Part shown: in pieces, positions 1 to 6,867 of the stretch
Layout: every line of letters begins with the position of its first letter
Numbering within the stretch: the first letter of the stretch is position 1
Assembly (NCBI GenBank): GCA_002364245.1
Contig: DEXR01000052.1
Coordinates: forward strand, 95,426-111,018
Direction: 5' to 3'
DNA: 15,593 nt
From: Flavobacteriaceae bacterium UBA3179
Lineage (GTDB): Bacteria; Bacteroidota; Bacteroidia; Flavobacteriales; Flavobacteriaceae
Program-made: the position numbers and the translations under genes
The notes under the pieces: generated by a model
Told to the model about the DNA's origin: nothing
Seen by the model: only the letters and a program-made list of their open reading frames with translations
Database searches by the model: none

Positions 1-1169
1 CCTAATTGATCAACGATGGAATAATGTGTGGTTTCGGTACTTTCATAGCCGTGCACGCTGCCGGGGTTTATCTCGGTTGAAGGGGTTGCGGTTTCAAAAG
101 AAAAATTTTGCATCCTTTCTTTTGCATAGTTTTTTGACAATAAGGAATCTGTAGGGATTGTTACAAAATCGGGATCGCCTAAATAGTGGCTTCTATCTGC
201 ATAGGCCCTGCGTTCGGCTTCGGTAAGTAGTTGAATGTATTTAGCCGAATTATGACCATAGATTTCTATAGGATATGGTTCAATCATATTTAAAATTTGT
301 CCTAATACAATTCCGCCGCTGGATGGTGGCCCCATAGAAATCACCTTTAAATCTTTATACTTAAAAACCACGGGTTCACGCCATTCGGCTTCATAGGTTT
401 TAAGGTCTTCCTTTGTAATAATCCCTCCTTTTTTCTGAATAAAATTGACTAGCACTTTAGCAGTTTCTCCTTCATAAAAACCTGCCCGTCCTTTTTTTAC
501 AATTCGCTGTAAAGTATTAGCAAGTGCTTTGTTTTTTAGCGTATCACCAGCAAGGTACTTTTTTGTATAGATGGACTCTTCGCCATTAACTTCTTTGAAA
601 ATGGGTCCGTACTCGTTAAACCGGTCTACTTGGTCTTCGGTCAAAGCAAAACCGGAATTAGCAAGGTCTATTACTGGTTGTAAAATAACTTCCATAGGTA
701 AGGACCCCAGTTTTTCGTGAACGGCAAAAATTCCTGCAATCGTTCCAGGGACGCCAACCGCCAAGCCTCCTGTTTTGCTTTGTTCTGTATTGTAAACCCC
801 ATTTTCGTCTAAATACATATCGCGACCAGCTGCTTTTGGGGCTCTTTCCCGATAATCAATACTTCCTAGTTCGCCGTATTGGGTTCGATAGACTATAAAA
901 CCTCCACCGCCCAGATTTCCAGCATAGGGATAGGTTACGGCCAGTGCCATTTCTGTAGCAATCATTGCATCGAAAGCATTACCGCCTTTTTTTAAAATTT
1001 CAACACCAATTTTTGAAGCTTCTTTGCGAGCCGACACAACCATTGCACTATCGGCAACTACTGGTTTTACAGGTTTTCTTTCAACCTTAAAGGACGTTTC
1101 TTTTATTTCAGGAACTTGTTTACAAGAAAGGATTAATAAAAAGAAAAGAAGGTAGGGGAGTGCTTTCAT
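1..1169 (-). CDS. ggt: Gamma-glutamyltransferase, lipoprotein (3' end beyond window)
   Basis: The reading frame starts at ATG 1169 and is open to base 1, giving 389 codons. The family transfers or hydrolyses the gamma-glutamyl group of glutathione and related peptides outside the cytoplasm. Residues 1-16 form a signal peptide with lipobox LILSC, so Cys16 should be lipidated. Family landmarks seen are GGNAFDA at 62-68, the glycine-rich GNLGGGG at 84-90, DYRER around Arg108 (substrate-binding Arg in the family), PPSSGG further on, and ETTHYSIVD near the window edge. Thr380 of TTHYS is the expected autocleavage site and catalytic nucleophile, by analogy with E. coli Thr391. The window therefore holds the whole large subunit and only the first residues of the small subunit. 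The start overlaps the stop of the upstream acpH-like gene as ATGA, which suggests translational coupling. The family call is secure; the substrate is not known. Confidence 0.95.
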   Translation of the reverse strand, partial: MKALPYLLFFLLILSCKQVPEIKETSFKVERKPVKPVVADSAMVVSARKEASKIGVEILKKGGNAFDAMIATEMALAVTYPYAGNLGGGGFIVYRTQYGELGSIDYRERAPKAAGRDMYLDENGVYNTEQSKTGGLAVGVPGTIAGIFAVHEKLGSLPMEVILQPVIDLANSGFALTEDQVDRFNEYGPIFKEVNGEESIYTKKYLAGDTLKNKALANTLQRIVKKGRAGFYEGETAKVLVNFIQKKGGIITKEDLKTYEAEWREPVVFKYKDLKVISMGPPSSGGIVLGQILNMIEPYPIEIYGHNSAKYIQLLTEAERRAYADRSHYLGDPDFVTIPTDSLLSKNYAKERMQNFSFETATPSTEINPGSVHGYESTETTHYSIVDQL

Positions 1170-1750
1170 AGCTCTTTTAGTTTTTCTTCTGAAAATATAA
1201 CCAATTCATCAAAAAAAGAAGTAAACTCTGCTTCAAATTCATCGTAATATTGTTCGAGTTCCAATACGGCAAAATTCATCTTCGACTTTCCTTTGGTACG
1301 AACATTCATTTGGTCTAAAATTGTACTGATACCCCTAACGGTAGCATAACTCAACAACCAATTATCCGCAATCATGTACGGCATCATACGCTGAATTCTT
1401 GTAGGGAGCATAGCGAAGTTATTCCGAAGCAAATCGTAAAAATTTTCTACATATACATCTAATGGAAGTTCATGATATTGGTTCCAGTTTTTCGCTAAAA
1501 AATGATCGTATAGAATGTCTACAATCACACCGCTGTAATGACTGTAATTTTCATGAAGTCTTGCTGTGCTTTGTTTCACGGTTGGGTGGCTATCCGTAAA
1601 AGTGTCTATTTCGCGGTGCAACAAAATGCCTTTCTGAATTTTAAGCGGAAACTTCTTATATTTTTTGCCTTTTATACCATCGGCTATAAAGTTACCTATA
1701 GTAATGCCTTCATCTTCACCGGAAAGATAGATATGTGCCAAAAAATTCAT
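1166..1750 (-). CDS. acpH: Acyl carrier protein phosphodiesterase (AcpH/DUF479 family)
   Basis: This 194-residue protein matches the usual size of the ACP phosphodiesterase family (E. coli AcpH is about 193). The family removes the 4'-phosphopantetheine group from holo-ACP in the cytoplasm using a metal-dependent, HD-like active site. Visible family blocks are MNFLAHIYLS at the very N-terminus, GNFIADGIKG with Asp24, GILLHREIDTFTDSHP with His45, Asp49, Asp53 and His55, and DILYDHFLAKNW with Asp78, Asp82 and His83. It is the first gene of a minus-strand pair, and its stop codon overlaps the ggt start. The functional link between the two is not obvious; the pairing may simply be an operon. A weak promoter-like TGATTTTG (one mismatch to TAnnTTTG) lies at 1763-1770 on the minus strand, very close to the start. 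The family assignment is firm. The exact activity is inferred from homology only. Confidence 0.9.
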   Translation of the reverse strand: MNFLAHIYLSGEDEGITIGNFIADGIKGKKYKKFPLKIQKGILLHREIDTFTDSHPTVKQSTARLHENYSHYSGVIVDILYDHFLAKNWNQYHELPLDVYVENFYDLLRNNFAMLPTRIQRMMPYMIADNWLLSYATVRGISTILDQMNVRTKGKSKMNFAVLELEQYYDEFEAEFTSFFDELVIFSEEKLKEL

Positions 1751-1797
1751 CGGGACAATTTACAAAATCATGAGGTAGTAATGCGTCTTAAAAAAAG

Positions 1798-1805
1798 TAT
1801 ATTTG
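1798..1805 (+). promoter_or_regulatory. Bacteroidota-type -7 element upstream of glmM
   Basis: TATATTTG is a perfect match to the Bacteroidota -7 consensus TAnnTTTG. It is followed by C and placed 17 bases before the glmM ATG, so transcription would start about 10 bases before the start codon. No clear -33 TTG is seen at the expected distance. The 72-base gap 1751-1822 must also drive the divergent acpH gene. Confidence 0.5.
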
Positions 1806-1822
1806 CTTAAAAATTTGAATTC

Positions 1823-3211
1823 ATGACATTCATAAAATCCATTTCGGGAATACGAGGAACCATTGGTGGTTCACAAGGTGAAAATTTAACTCCAATTGAT
1901 GCGGTAAAGTATGCAGCAGCCTATGGGAGTTGGGTAAAAAAACAACGGAATAAAGATGAATATCGCGTTGTAGTGGGGCGTGATGCCCGTATTTCTGGTG
2001 AAATGGTGCAACAATTAGTCATGAACACACTAGTGGGAATGGGGATCCACGTGATTGACCTTAATTTATCAACAACCCCAACCGTTGAAATGGCAGTGAT
2101 GATGGAACACGCCGATGGCGGAATTATTTTAACAGCAAGTCATAACCCAAAACAATGGAATGCTTTAAAATTATTAAATAAAGACGGGGAATTTTTAAAT
2201 GCTGAAGCCGGACAGGAAATCTTGAATATTGCCGAAGCTGAGAACATCAATTTTTCTGAAGTGGATGATTTGGGAAAAATTACTACGAACGATGCTTATA
2301 TAGATTTACATATTGATGAAATACTGGAATTACCATTGGTAAATGTTTCAGCTATAAAGAAGGCAAACCTTAAAGTGGTTGTGGACGGTGTAAACTCAAC
2401 TGGAGGAATTGCGGTTCCAATGCTTCTTAAAGCGTTAGGTGTTCAAACTGTAGAGTTGTTTTGTGAGCCCACGGGCGAATTTCCACACAATCCAGAGCCT
2501 TTAAAAGAGCATTTGACCGACTTAATGAAAAAAGTGGTGGACGAACACGCCGATTTTGGTATTGTGGTAGATCCCGATGTGGACAGATTGGCTTTTGTGG
2601 ATGAAAAAGGCGAAATGTTTGGTGAAGAATATACCTTGGTTGCCGTTGCCGATTATGTTTTACAGCACAATCCTGGAAATACCGTTAGTAATATGTCATC
2701 TTCCCGTGCATTACGCGATGTGACCGAAAAGCATAACGGAACCTATACAGCAAGCGCCGTTGGCGAAGTGAACGTAGTACAGAAAATGAAAGACACCAAA
2801 GCTATCATTGGTGGCGAAGGAAATGGCGGTATCATTTATCCTGAATTACATTACGGAAGAGATAGCTTGGTAGGAATCGCTTTATTCTTAAGTCATTTAG
2901 CCGAAGAAAAAATTGCAGTTAGCGAACTTAGAAAACGCTATCCATCCTACTTTATGAGCAAGAAAAAGATTGAATTAACGCCACAATTAGACGTTGATAA
3001 AATTCTGAAATCAATTGAAAGTAAATATGCTTCAGAAGAAATCAATACAATCGATGGTGTTAAAATAGATTTTGCTGAAAATTGGGTACACCTTCGAAAA
3101 TCAAACACAGAGCCTATTATTAGAATTTATACAGAAGGTCCTTCTCAAAAAGACGCCGATACATTGGCAGACCGATTTATTACTGAAATTAAGGCGATAG
3201 CAAATAACTAA
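1823..3211 (+). CDS. glmM: Phosphoglucosamine mutase (phosphohexomutase family)
   Basis: This 462-residue protein belongs to the alpha-D-phosphohexomutase superfamily. GlmM interconverts glucosamine-6-phosphate and glucosamine-1-phosphate in the cytoplasm, feeding UDP-GlcNAc for peptidoglycan and lipid A. All four active-site landmarks are present in order: the phosphoserine loop TASHNP with Ser106, the metal loop DPDVDR at 250-255, the sugar-recognition loop GEGNGG at 331-336, and the phosphate-binding loop RKSNTEPIIRIY at 425-436. The N-terminal SISGIRGTIGG is also typical. Flavobacterial members of this group are usually annotated GlmM, but a phosphomannomutase/phosphoglucomutase role cannot be excluded by sequence alone. 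A good TAnnTTTG element sits just upstream. The gene ends 2 bases from the stop of the convergent acyltransferase, so there is no room for a dedicated terminator between them. Confidence 0.9.
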   Translation: MTFIKSISGIRGTIGGSQGENLTPIDAVKYAAAYGSWVKKQRNKDEYRVVVGRDARISGEMVQQLVMNTLVGMGIHVIDLNLSTTPTVEMAVMMEHADGGIILTASHNPKQWNALKLLNKDGEFLNAEAGQEILNIAEAENINFSEVDDLGKITTNDAYIDLHIDEILELPLVNVSAIKKANLKVVVDGVNSTGGIAVPMLLKALGVQTVELFCEPTGEFPHNPEPLKEHLTDLMKKVVDEHADFGIVVDPDVDRLAFVDEKGEMFGEEYTLVAVADYVLQHNPGNTVSNMSSSRALRDVTEKHNGTYTASAVGEVNVVQKMKDTKAIIGGEGNGGIIYPELHYGRDSLVGIALFLSHLAEEKIAVSELRKRYPSYFMSKKKIELTPQLDVDKILKSIESKYASEEINTIDGVKIDFAENWVHLRKSNTEPIIRIYTEGPSQKDADTLADRFITEIKAIANN

Positions 3212-3213
3212 AG

Positions 3214-4086
3214 CTATTGAAGTCTATGCTTCCAACGTTTATGAGACCATAAGTAATACTTTGGCTCTTCCTGTATTTGTTTTTCAATTTCCGTTAAAAA
3301 CATACGTGTGATTTCAAAATCAGGAAGTTCTTTTGGGTTTTCGGCAAGTAGTTCAAAAGAAGTTTTGTAATAACCCCTTTTTACTTTTTTTACTTTTAAA
3401 TACACAGCGGCAAAGTCCAGTCGCTTTGCTATTTCTTCTGTACCAGTAAAAACTGGGACATCGATGCCCATAAATGTATCACGGTGCTTGTAAGCGTTTC
3501 GTTTTGGGGTTTGATCTGATAATATAAGCGTAACGGTTTCCACGTTGCGTTTCGATTCCTTAAATAGTTGGGGTACAATTTTTTTATTGCTTACTATGTT
3601 TCCACCAAAACGTTCGCGGGTTCCTTTTACTAAAGCGTCAAAATAAGGGTTGTCCAGTTTTTTGTATACAGCATAGCATTTATAACTTGTTTTTTTGTTC
3701 AAGATCCCCATCCATTCCCAGTTGGCATAATGACCGCTCATAAGCAAGGTACTTTTTCCTTTTGCTTTCAATTCTTCTAACAATTCTAAATTTTCGAATT
3801 GAAAACGTTTGCTAATTTCCTTTTCAGAAATGGTAAGGCTTTTGATGGTTTCAAAAATGACATCGCATAAATGTTTGTAAAATCCTTTTGTAATGCGGTT
3901 TATTTCTTCCGAAGAACGATGAGGAAATACCAGTTTTAAGTTGTTTTTAACTACTTTTTTTCGGTAGCCAATTATATAATATGTAATTATGTACAGGCAG
4001 GTAGATTTAAAATACAACAGCCACATAGGCAGTATGGAAGTAAGCCAAAGTAGTGGGTACAACAAAAAATAAAGTAGCCGTTGCAT
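3214..4086 (-). CDS. LpxL/HtrB-like lysophospholipid or lipid A acyltransferase
   Basis: The protein is 290 residues from the chosen start MQRLLYF at 4086. It belongs to the lipid A biosynthesis acyltransferase family, whose members add a secondary acyl chain to lipid A (or a related lipid) at the inner membrane. Residues 3-33 are one hydrophobic anchor. The HX4E catalytic pair is present in SGHYANWEW (His119, Glu124). The conserved downstream block starts SDQTP at about 190 and continues to VFTGTEEIAKRL. The frame stays open to an ATG at 4167, but that would overlap the divergent rhomboid gene. It would also add an atypical 27-residue lead and place a TAGTTTTG promoter element inside the gene, so 4086 is preferred. 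The acyl donor and acceptor cannot be read from sequence; ornithine-lipid or phospholipid acylation is an alternative. Confidence 0.88.
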   Translation of the reverse strand: MQRLLYFLLYPLLWLTSILPMWLLYFKSTCLYIITYYIIGYRKKVVKNNLKLVFPHRSSEEINRITKGFYKHLCDVIFETIKSLTISEKEISKRFQFENLELLEELKAKGKSTLLMSGHYANWEWMGILNKKTSYKCYAVYKKLDNPYFDALVKGTRERFGGNIVSNKKIVPQLFKESKRNVETVTLILSDQTPKRNAYKHRDTFMGIDVPVFTGTEEIAKRLDFAAVYLKVKKVKRGYYKTSFELLAENPKELPDFEITRMFLTEIEKQIQEEPKYYLWSHKRWKHRLQ

Positions 4087-4100
4087 AGATAAATTTACCG

Positions 4101-4108
4101 CAAAACTA
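4101..4108 (-). promoter_or_regulatory. Candidate -7 element for the acyltransferase gene
   Basis: On the minus strand the sequence reads TAGTTTTG, an exact TAnnTTTG match, 14 bases before the ATG at 4086. No convincing -33 TTG was found. It supports the shorter start of the acyltransferase gene. The same 66-base divergent gap (4087-4152) must hold the rhomboid promoter, for which I see no good match. Confidence 0.4.
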
Positions 4109-4152
4109 ACTAATTTTATTGCATAATAACTGTATAATTCTACCGAAAAGAC

Positions 4153-4803
4153 ATGCCAGAACTTCACATTGCAACTATCATCATCATTGCAGCCAATGTA
4201 ATTATCTCGTTAAAAGGCTTTAATGATTTTTCTTTTTTTGAAAAGTATAAATTCAACATTGCCGGGATACGCCGTGGCGAACAACTGCGAATGGTAACCT
4301 CAGGTTTTTTGCACGTAGATTGGGCACATTTGTTTTTTAATATGTTTACCCTGTTCTTTTTTGCCAATGTTGTAATCAGTTCGGTTGGGGTAATCAAATT
4401 TGTACTAATATATTTGGCCAGTTTGATTGTCGGTAATTTACTGTCCTTCTTTTTTCATAAAGATGAATACCATTACAGTGCTGTAGGGGCAAGTGGTGCT
4501 GTAACCGGGGTTTTATACTCGGCGATATTGTTTTATCCAGATATGGGATTATACTTGTTTTTTATTCCAATCGCCATTCCAGCTTGGATTTTTGGTATCC
4601 TGTATTTACTGTATTCCATCTACGGAATGAAAAGCAGATTAGGAAATATTGGTCACGACGCACACTTTGGCGGGGCTATTGCAGGGTATGTATTAACAAT
4701 TGCCTTTGCACCTATATTATTGCAAACGCAATTATGGATTGTTGCCGTATTGGCCATTCCTATTATTTTATTATTTGTATTACATAAACTCGGAAAAATT
4801 TAA
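4153..4803 (+). CDS. Rhomboid family intramembrane serine protease
   Basis: This 216-residue, strongly hydrophobic protein has about six membrane segments. Rhomboids cut transmembrane helices within the bilayer using a Ser-His dyad. Both parts are visible: GASGAVTG gives catalytic Ser114, and HDAHFGGAIAGY gives catalytic His171. The family HxxxN motif in the second helix is also present (WAHLFFNMF, His59 and Asn63), as is the short GEQLRMVTSGFLH block that precedes it. The protein is therefore likely active. No extra soluble domain is present, so it is a minimal rhomboid. It is divergent from the acyltransferase and lies 11 bases upstream of the SIMPL-domain gene, with which it is probably co-transcribed. 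The substrate is unknown. Confidence 0.93.
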   Translation: MPELHIATIIIIAANVIISLKGFNDFSFFEKYKFNIAGIRRGEQLRMVTSGFLHVDWAHLFFNMFTLFFFANVVISSVGVIKFVLIYLASLIVGNLLSFFFHKDEYHYSAVGASGAVTGVLYSAILFYPDMGLYLFFIPIAIPAWIFGILYLLYSIYGMKSRLGNIGHDAHFGGAIAGYVLTIAFAPILLQTQLWIVAVLAIPIILLFVLHKLGKI

Positions 4804-4814
4804 AAAAGAATATT

Positions 4815-5504
4815 ATGAAAAAAACATTTCAAATTTTAGTTATTCTCTTAACAACAACGATGATGACACACGCTCAAAACACACAACAACCTACCGTATC
4901 GGTTACTGGAGAAGGTATTGTAAATACAGTTCCTGATGAAGCTAACATAGATATTCGTGTAGAAAACACAGGTAAGGATGCCACCATAATTAAACAAGAA
5001 AATGATCGTACCGTTTCAAAAGTGCTTTCGTTTATCAAGAAAATGGGTATTGACGATAAAGATGTAAAAACACAATACATCAGGTTAAATAAAAACTACG
5101 ACTATAACAGTAAAACGTATAATTACAGCGCCAACCAAGCAATTTCAATTAAGTTGAAAGATCTTTCAAAATATGAAGATTTAATGAATGGCTTATTGCA
5201 GAGTGGTATTAACCGTATTGATGGCGTTAGCTTCTCGGCTTCAAATGAAGATGAATTAAAAGGCCAAGCTAGAAAAAAAGCAGTTGAAAATGCCAAAATG
5301 AAAGCTGAAGAATATGCTGGTGTTCTTAACCAAACTATAGGCAAAGCTGTATTGATTAGTGAATTTCAACAAACGGATTATCCGCAGCCAAGAATGTACA
5401 AATCAGCTATGATGGAAGGTGATGCTTCTGGTGGACAACAACCTATAGCACCTGGAGAAATAAAATTAAAGGCAACTGTGAATGTTAGCTTTTTACTGAA
5501 TTAA
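4815..5504 (+). CDS. Secreted SIMPL (DUF541, YggE-like) domain protein
   Basis: The protein is 229 residues with a Sec signal peptide (MKKTFQILVILL to about THA at 18-20, cleavage before Gln21), then a single SIMPL domain. Family features seen are the opening strand PTVSVTGEGIVNTVPDEANIDIRV, the helix ending SKVLSFIKKMGIDDKDVKTQYI, the YNYSANQAISIKL strand, and AVENAKMKAEEYAGVLNQTIGKAVLISE near the C-terminus. Relatives such as E. coli YggE are periplasmic and linked to oxidative-stress tolerance, but the biochemical role is not established. There is no lipobox, so it should be soluble in the periplasm or bound through its oligomer. It follows the rhomboid gene by 11 bases and is followed by a strong hairpin terminator, so it is the last gene of its transcript. 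Confidence 0.88.
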   Translation: MKKTFQILVILLTTTMMTHAQNTQQPTVSVTGEGIVNTVPDEANIDIRVENTGKDATIIKQENDRTVSKVLSFIKKMGIDDKDVKTQYIRLNKNYDYNSKTYNYSANQAISIKLKDLSKYEDLMNGLLQSGINRIDGVSFSASNEDELKGQARKKAVENAKMKAEEYAGVLNQTIGKAVLISEFQQTDYPQPRMYKSAMMEGDASGGQQPIAPGEIKLKATVNVSFLLN

Positions 5505-5530
5505 CAGAAGTTGTCACTTAAATAATTAAA

Positions 5531-5566
5531 AAAACCTTGAAGCTATATTTATAGCTTCAAGGTTTT
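5531..5566. terminator. Bidirectional intrinsic terminator
   Basis: AAAACCTTGAAGCTATA at 5531-5547 pairs perfectly with 5550-5566. The stem is up to 17 base pairs; the innermost pairs probably open to make a usable loop. The outer A-run and T-run give a U-tract on either strand. It lies between the convergent SIMPL gene (end 5504) and the TlpA-like gene (end 5596) and can serve both. Confidence 0.85.
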
Positions 5567-5595
5567 GCTTTTAAGAATAGATAGTTGTAAGAAAA

Positions 5596-6717
5596 TTACT
5601 CGCTACCTAATAGAGATTCCATTTTCGCGCCTAGAGCAGGACCGCGTAAATCTTTATCGATAATCTTTCCGTTTTCATCTAAAAGGAATGTAGCAGGAAT
5701 CGCTCTAACATTATATTGTCTTGCAATAGGGTCTTGCCAGAACTGTAGGTTAGATACGTGGTGCCAATCCATATTGTCATCGGCGATAGCCTTTATCCAC
5801 TTATCTTTTTGTTTTTGACGGTCTAATGAAACACTTATAATGTTTAGCCCTTTGTCATGGTATTTTTCATAAACCTTAACCACATTAGGGTTTTCAACTC
5901 TACAAGGTTTACACCAAGATGCCCAAAAATCAATGATTGTATATTTTCCCATTGCTTCCTTTAAAGAAAGGGTTTCGCCATCTGGGGTAGGGGCGCTAAA
6001 GTTTGGGGCTATTGAGCCAATATCTGCTTTTCTTGCATTTGCAATCATTGCTTCAACTTGTGAAACAATAGGAGAAGCGGCTACTTTAGGGGAAAGATTG
6101 TTTAATACTTCGCCCGCTTCTTCTGCATTCATCTCTTTACGGGTTAGCATTTCAGAAAGTAGCATCACTGAAAAAAGCGAATTTTTATTGTTCTTTATAA
6201 ACTCCTTTTTAAATTCAGTTTCTTCTTTTGTCAAAGCCGTATTTTCTTGCTGAATTTGTTTAATAGCAGCCACATCGCTACTTTGTTGAGCAGCTCTAAA
6301 CTCTTTCATCTGAGCTTGTTTCTTTTCGTTGATGCTGCGCATATTTTCAGAAAAAGAAGTAAAAGCTTCATTTTGTTTTCCTCCAGAAACAAAAGAAGAA
6401 CCGATACTGTCTTTGTAAAGTGTGGCCTTCATATCTACATTTTCTGGAAAATAAACAACATTTGCCCGCACACCTTCTACGTTAATGTAGTTAACAGAAA
6501 TGCTGTCACTCTTTGGATATGTGCCTTCAAAAGTGCCGTTTTTTATGGTAAGTGTGTCTATTACCTTGGGTTGGTTGCTATCTTTTATGCTATAAACATA
6601 CACTTCGGTGCCATCTTCAAAGTTCTGTGCTGTTCCTTCTAGGGTATATGTGTCGCTATCCCCCGCGCAGGACATCAATAATGTTGTTGTAAGTAATGTA
6701 ACTAATAATCGTCTCAT
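5596..6717 (-). CDS. Lipoprotein thiol-disulfide reductase (DUF4369 + TlpA-like thioredoxin)
   Basis: The protein is 373 residues from the chosen start MRRLLVTLL at 6717. Residues 1-17 are a lipoprotein signal peptide with lipobox LLMSC, so it should be anchored facing the periplasm. Residues of about 22-115 form the DUF4369 beta domain (YTLEGTAQNFEDGTEVYVYS onwards). A charged, probably helical linker follows. A thioredoxin-like domain then spans about 233-373, with the redox motif WCKPC (Cys269, Cys272), the preceding FWASW, and the cis-proline region AIPATFLLDENGKIID. Family members reduce or relay disulfides for cytochrome maturation or oxidative protein repair; the partner here is unknown. 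The open frame extends to an ATG at 6774, but that would put 19 residues before the signal peptide and a TATTTTTG promoter element inside the gene. The downstream start is therefore strongly favoured. Confidence 0.9.
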   Translation of the reverse strand: MRRLLVTLLTTTLLMSCAGDSDTYTLEGTAQNFEDGTEVYVYSIKDSNQPKVIDTLTIKNGTFEGTYPKSDSISVNYINVEGVRANVVYFPENVDMKATLYKDSIGSSFVSGGKQNEAFTSFSENMRSINEKKQAQMKEFRAAQQSSDVAAIKQIQQENTALTKEETEFKKEFIKNNKNSLFSVMLLSEMLTRKEMNAEEAGEVLNNLSPKVAASPIVSQVEAMIANARKADIGSIAPNFSAPTPDGETLSLKEAMGKYTIIDFWASWCKPCRVENPNVVKVYEKYHDKGLNIISVSLDRQKQKDKWIKAIADDNMDWHHVSNLQFWQDPIARQYNVRAIPATFLLDENGKIIDKDLRGPALGAKMESLLGSE

Positions 6718-6737
6718 AATAGGTATATTTGTATGCG

Positions 6738-6745
6738 CAAAAATA
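6738..6745 (-). promoter_or_regulatory. Candidate -7 element for the TlpA-like gene
   Basis: The minus strand reads TATTTTTG, an exact TAnnTTTG match, 20 bases before the ATG at 6717. A TTG exists further upstream but about 26 bases away, longer than the usual spacing. The element supports the 6717 start. Confidence 0.4.
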
Positions 6746-6785
6746 ACAGTATTTGTTTCTGAAAAAAAATGCAACTCTCAAATTA

Positions 6786-6814
6786 TTGTTAATTTGTTAA
6801 AACGGATAGATTTA
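6786..6814 (+). promoter_or_regulatory. Candidate promoter for the GAF-type gene
   Basis: TTG at 6786-6788 is followed after 18 bases by TAGATTTA at 6807-6814, one mismatch from TAnnTTTG. The spacing is close to that of Bacteroidota housekeeping promoters. Transcription would start near 6820, giving a leader of about 45 bases before the ATG at 6868. The rest of the 150-base gap 6718-6867 shows no further clear structure. Confidence 0.35.
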
Positions 6815-6867
6815 TAGAAAGAAAATTATAATTTAGAGTAAAATAATTAGCGGTTAATTAATTGAAA

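Noticed and set aside
1538..1810. Plus-strand reading frame opposite the ACP phosphodiesterase
   Set aside because: It is antisense to a well-supported gene, has no family features, and runs through the glmM promoter region.
4087..4167. 27-residue N-terminal extension of the acyltransferase up to ATG 4167
   Set aside because: It would overlap the rhomboid start, is not typical for the family, and contains the TAGTTTTG promoter element. The start at 4086 begins with the usual hydrophobic anchor.
6718..6774. 19-residue extension of the TlpA-like lipoprotein
   Set aside because: A signal peptide should be at the N-terminus; the extension would place residues before it and a promoter element within the gene.
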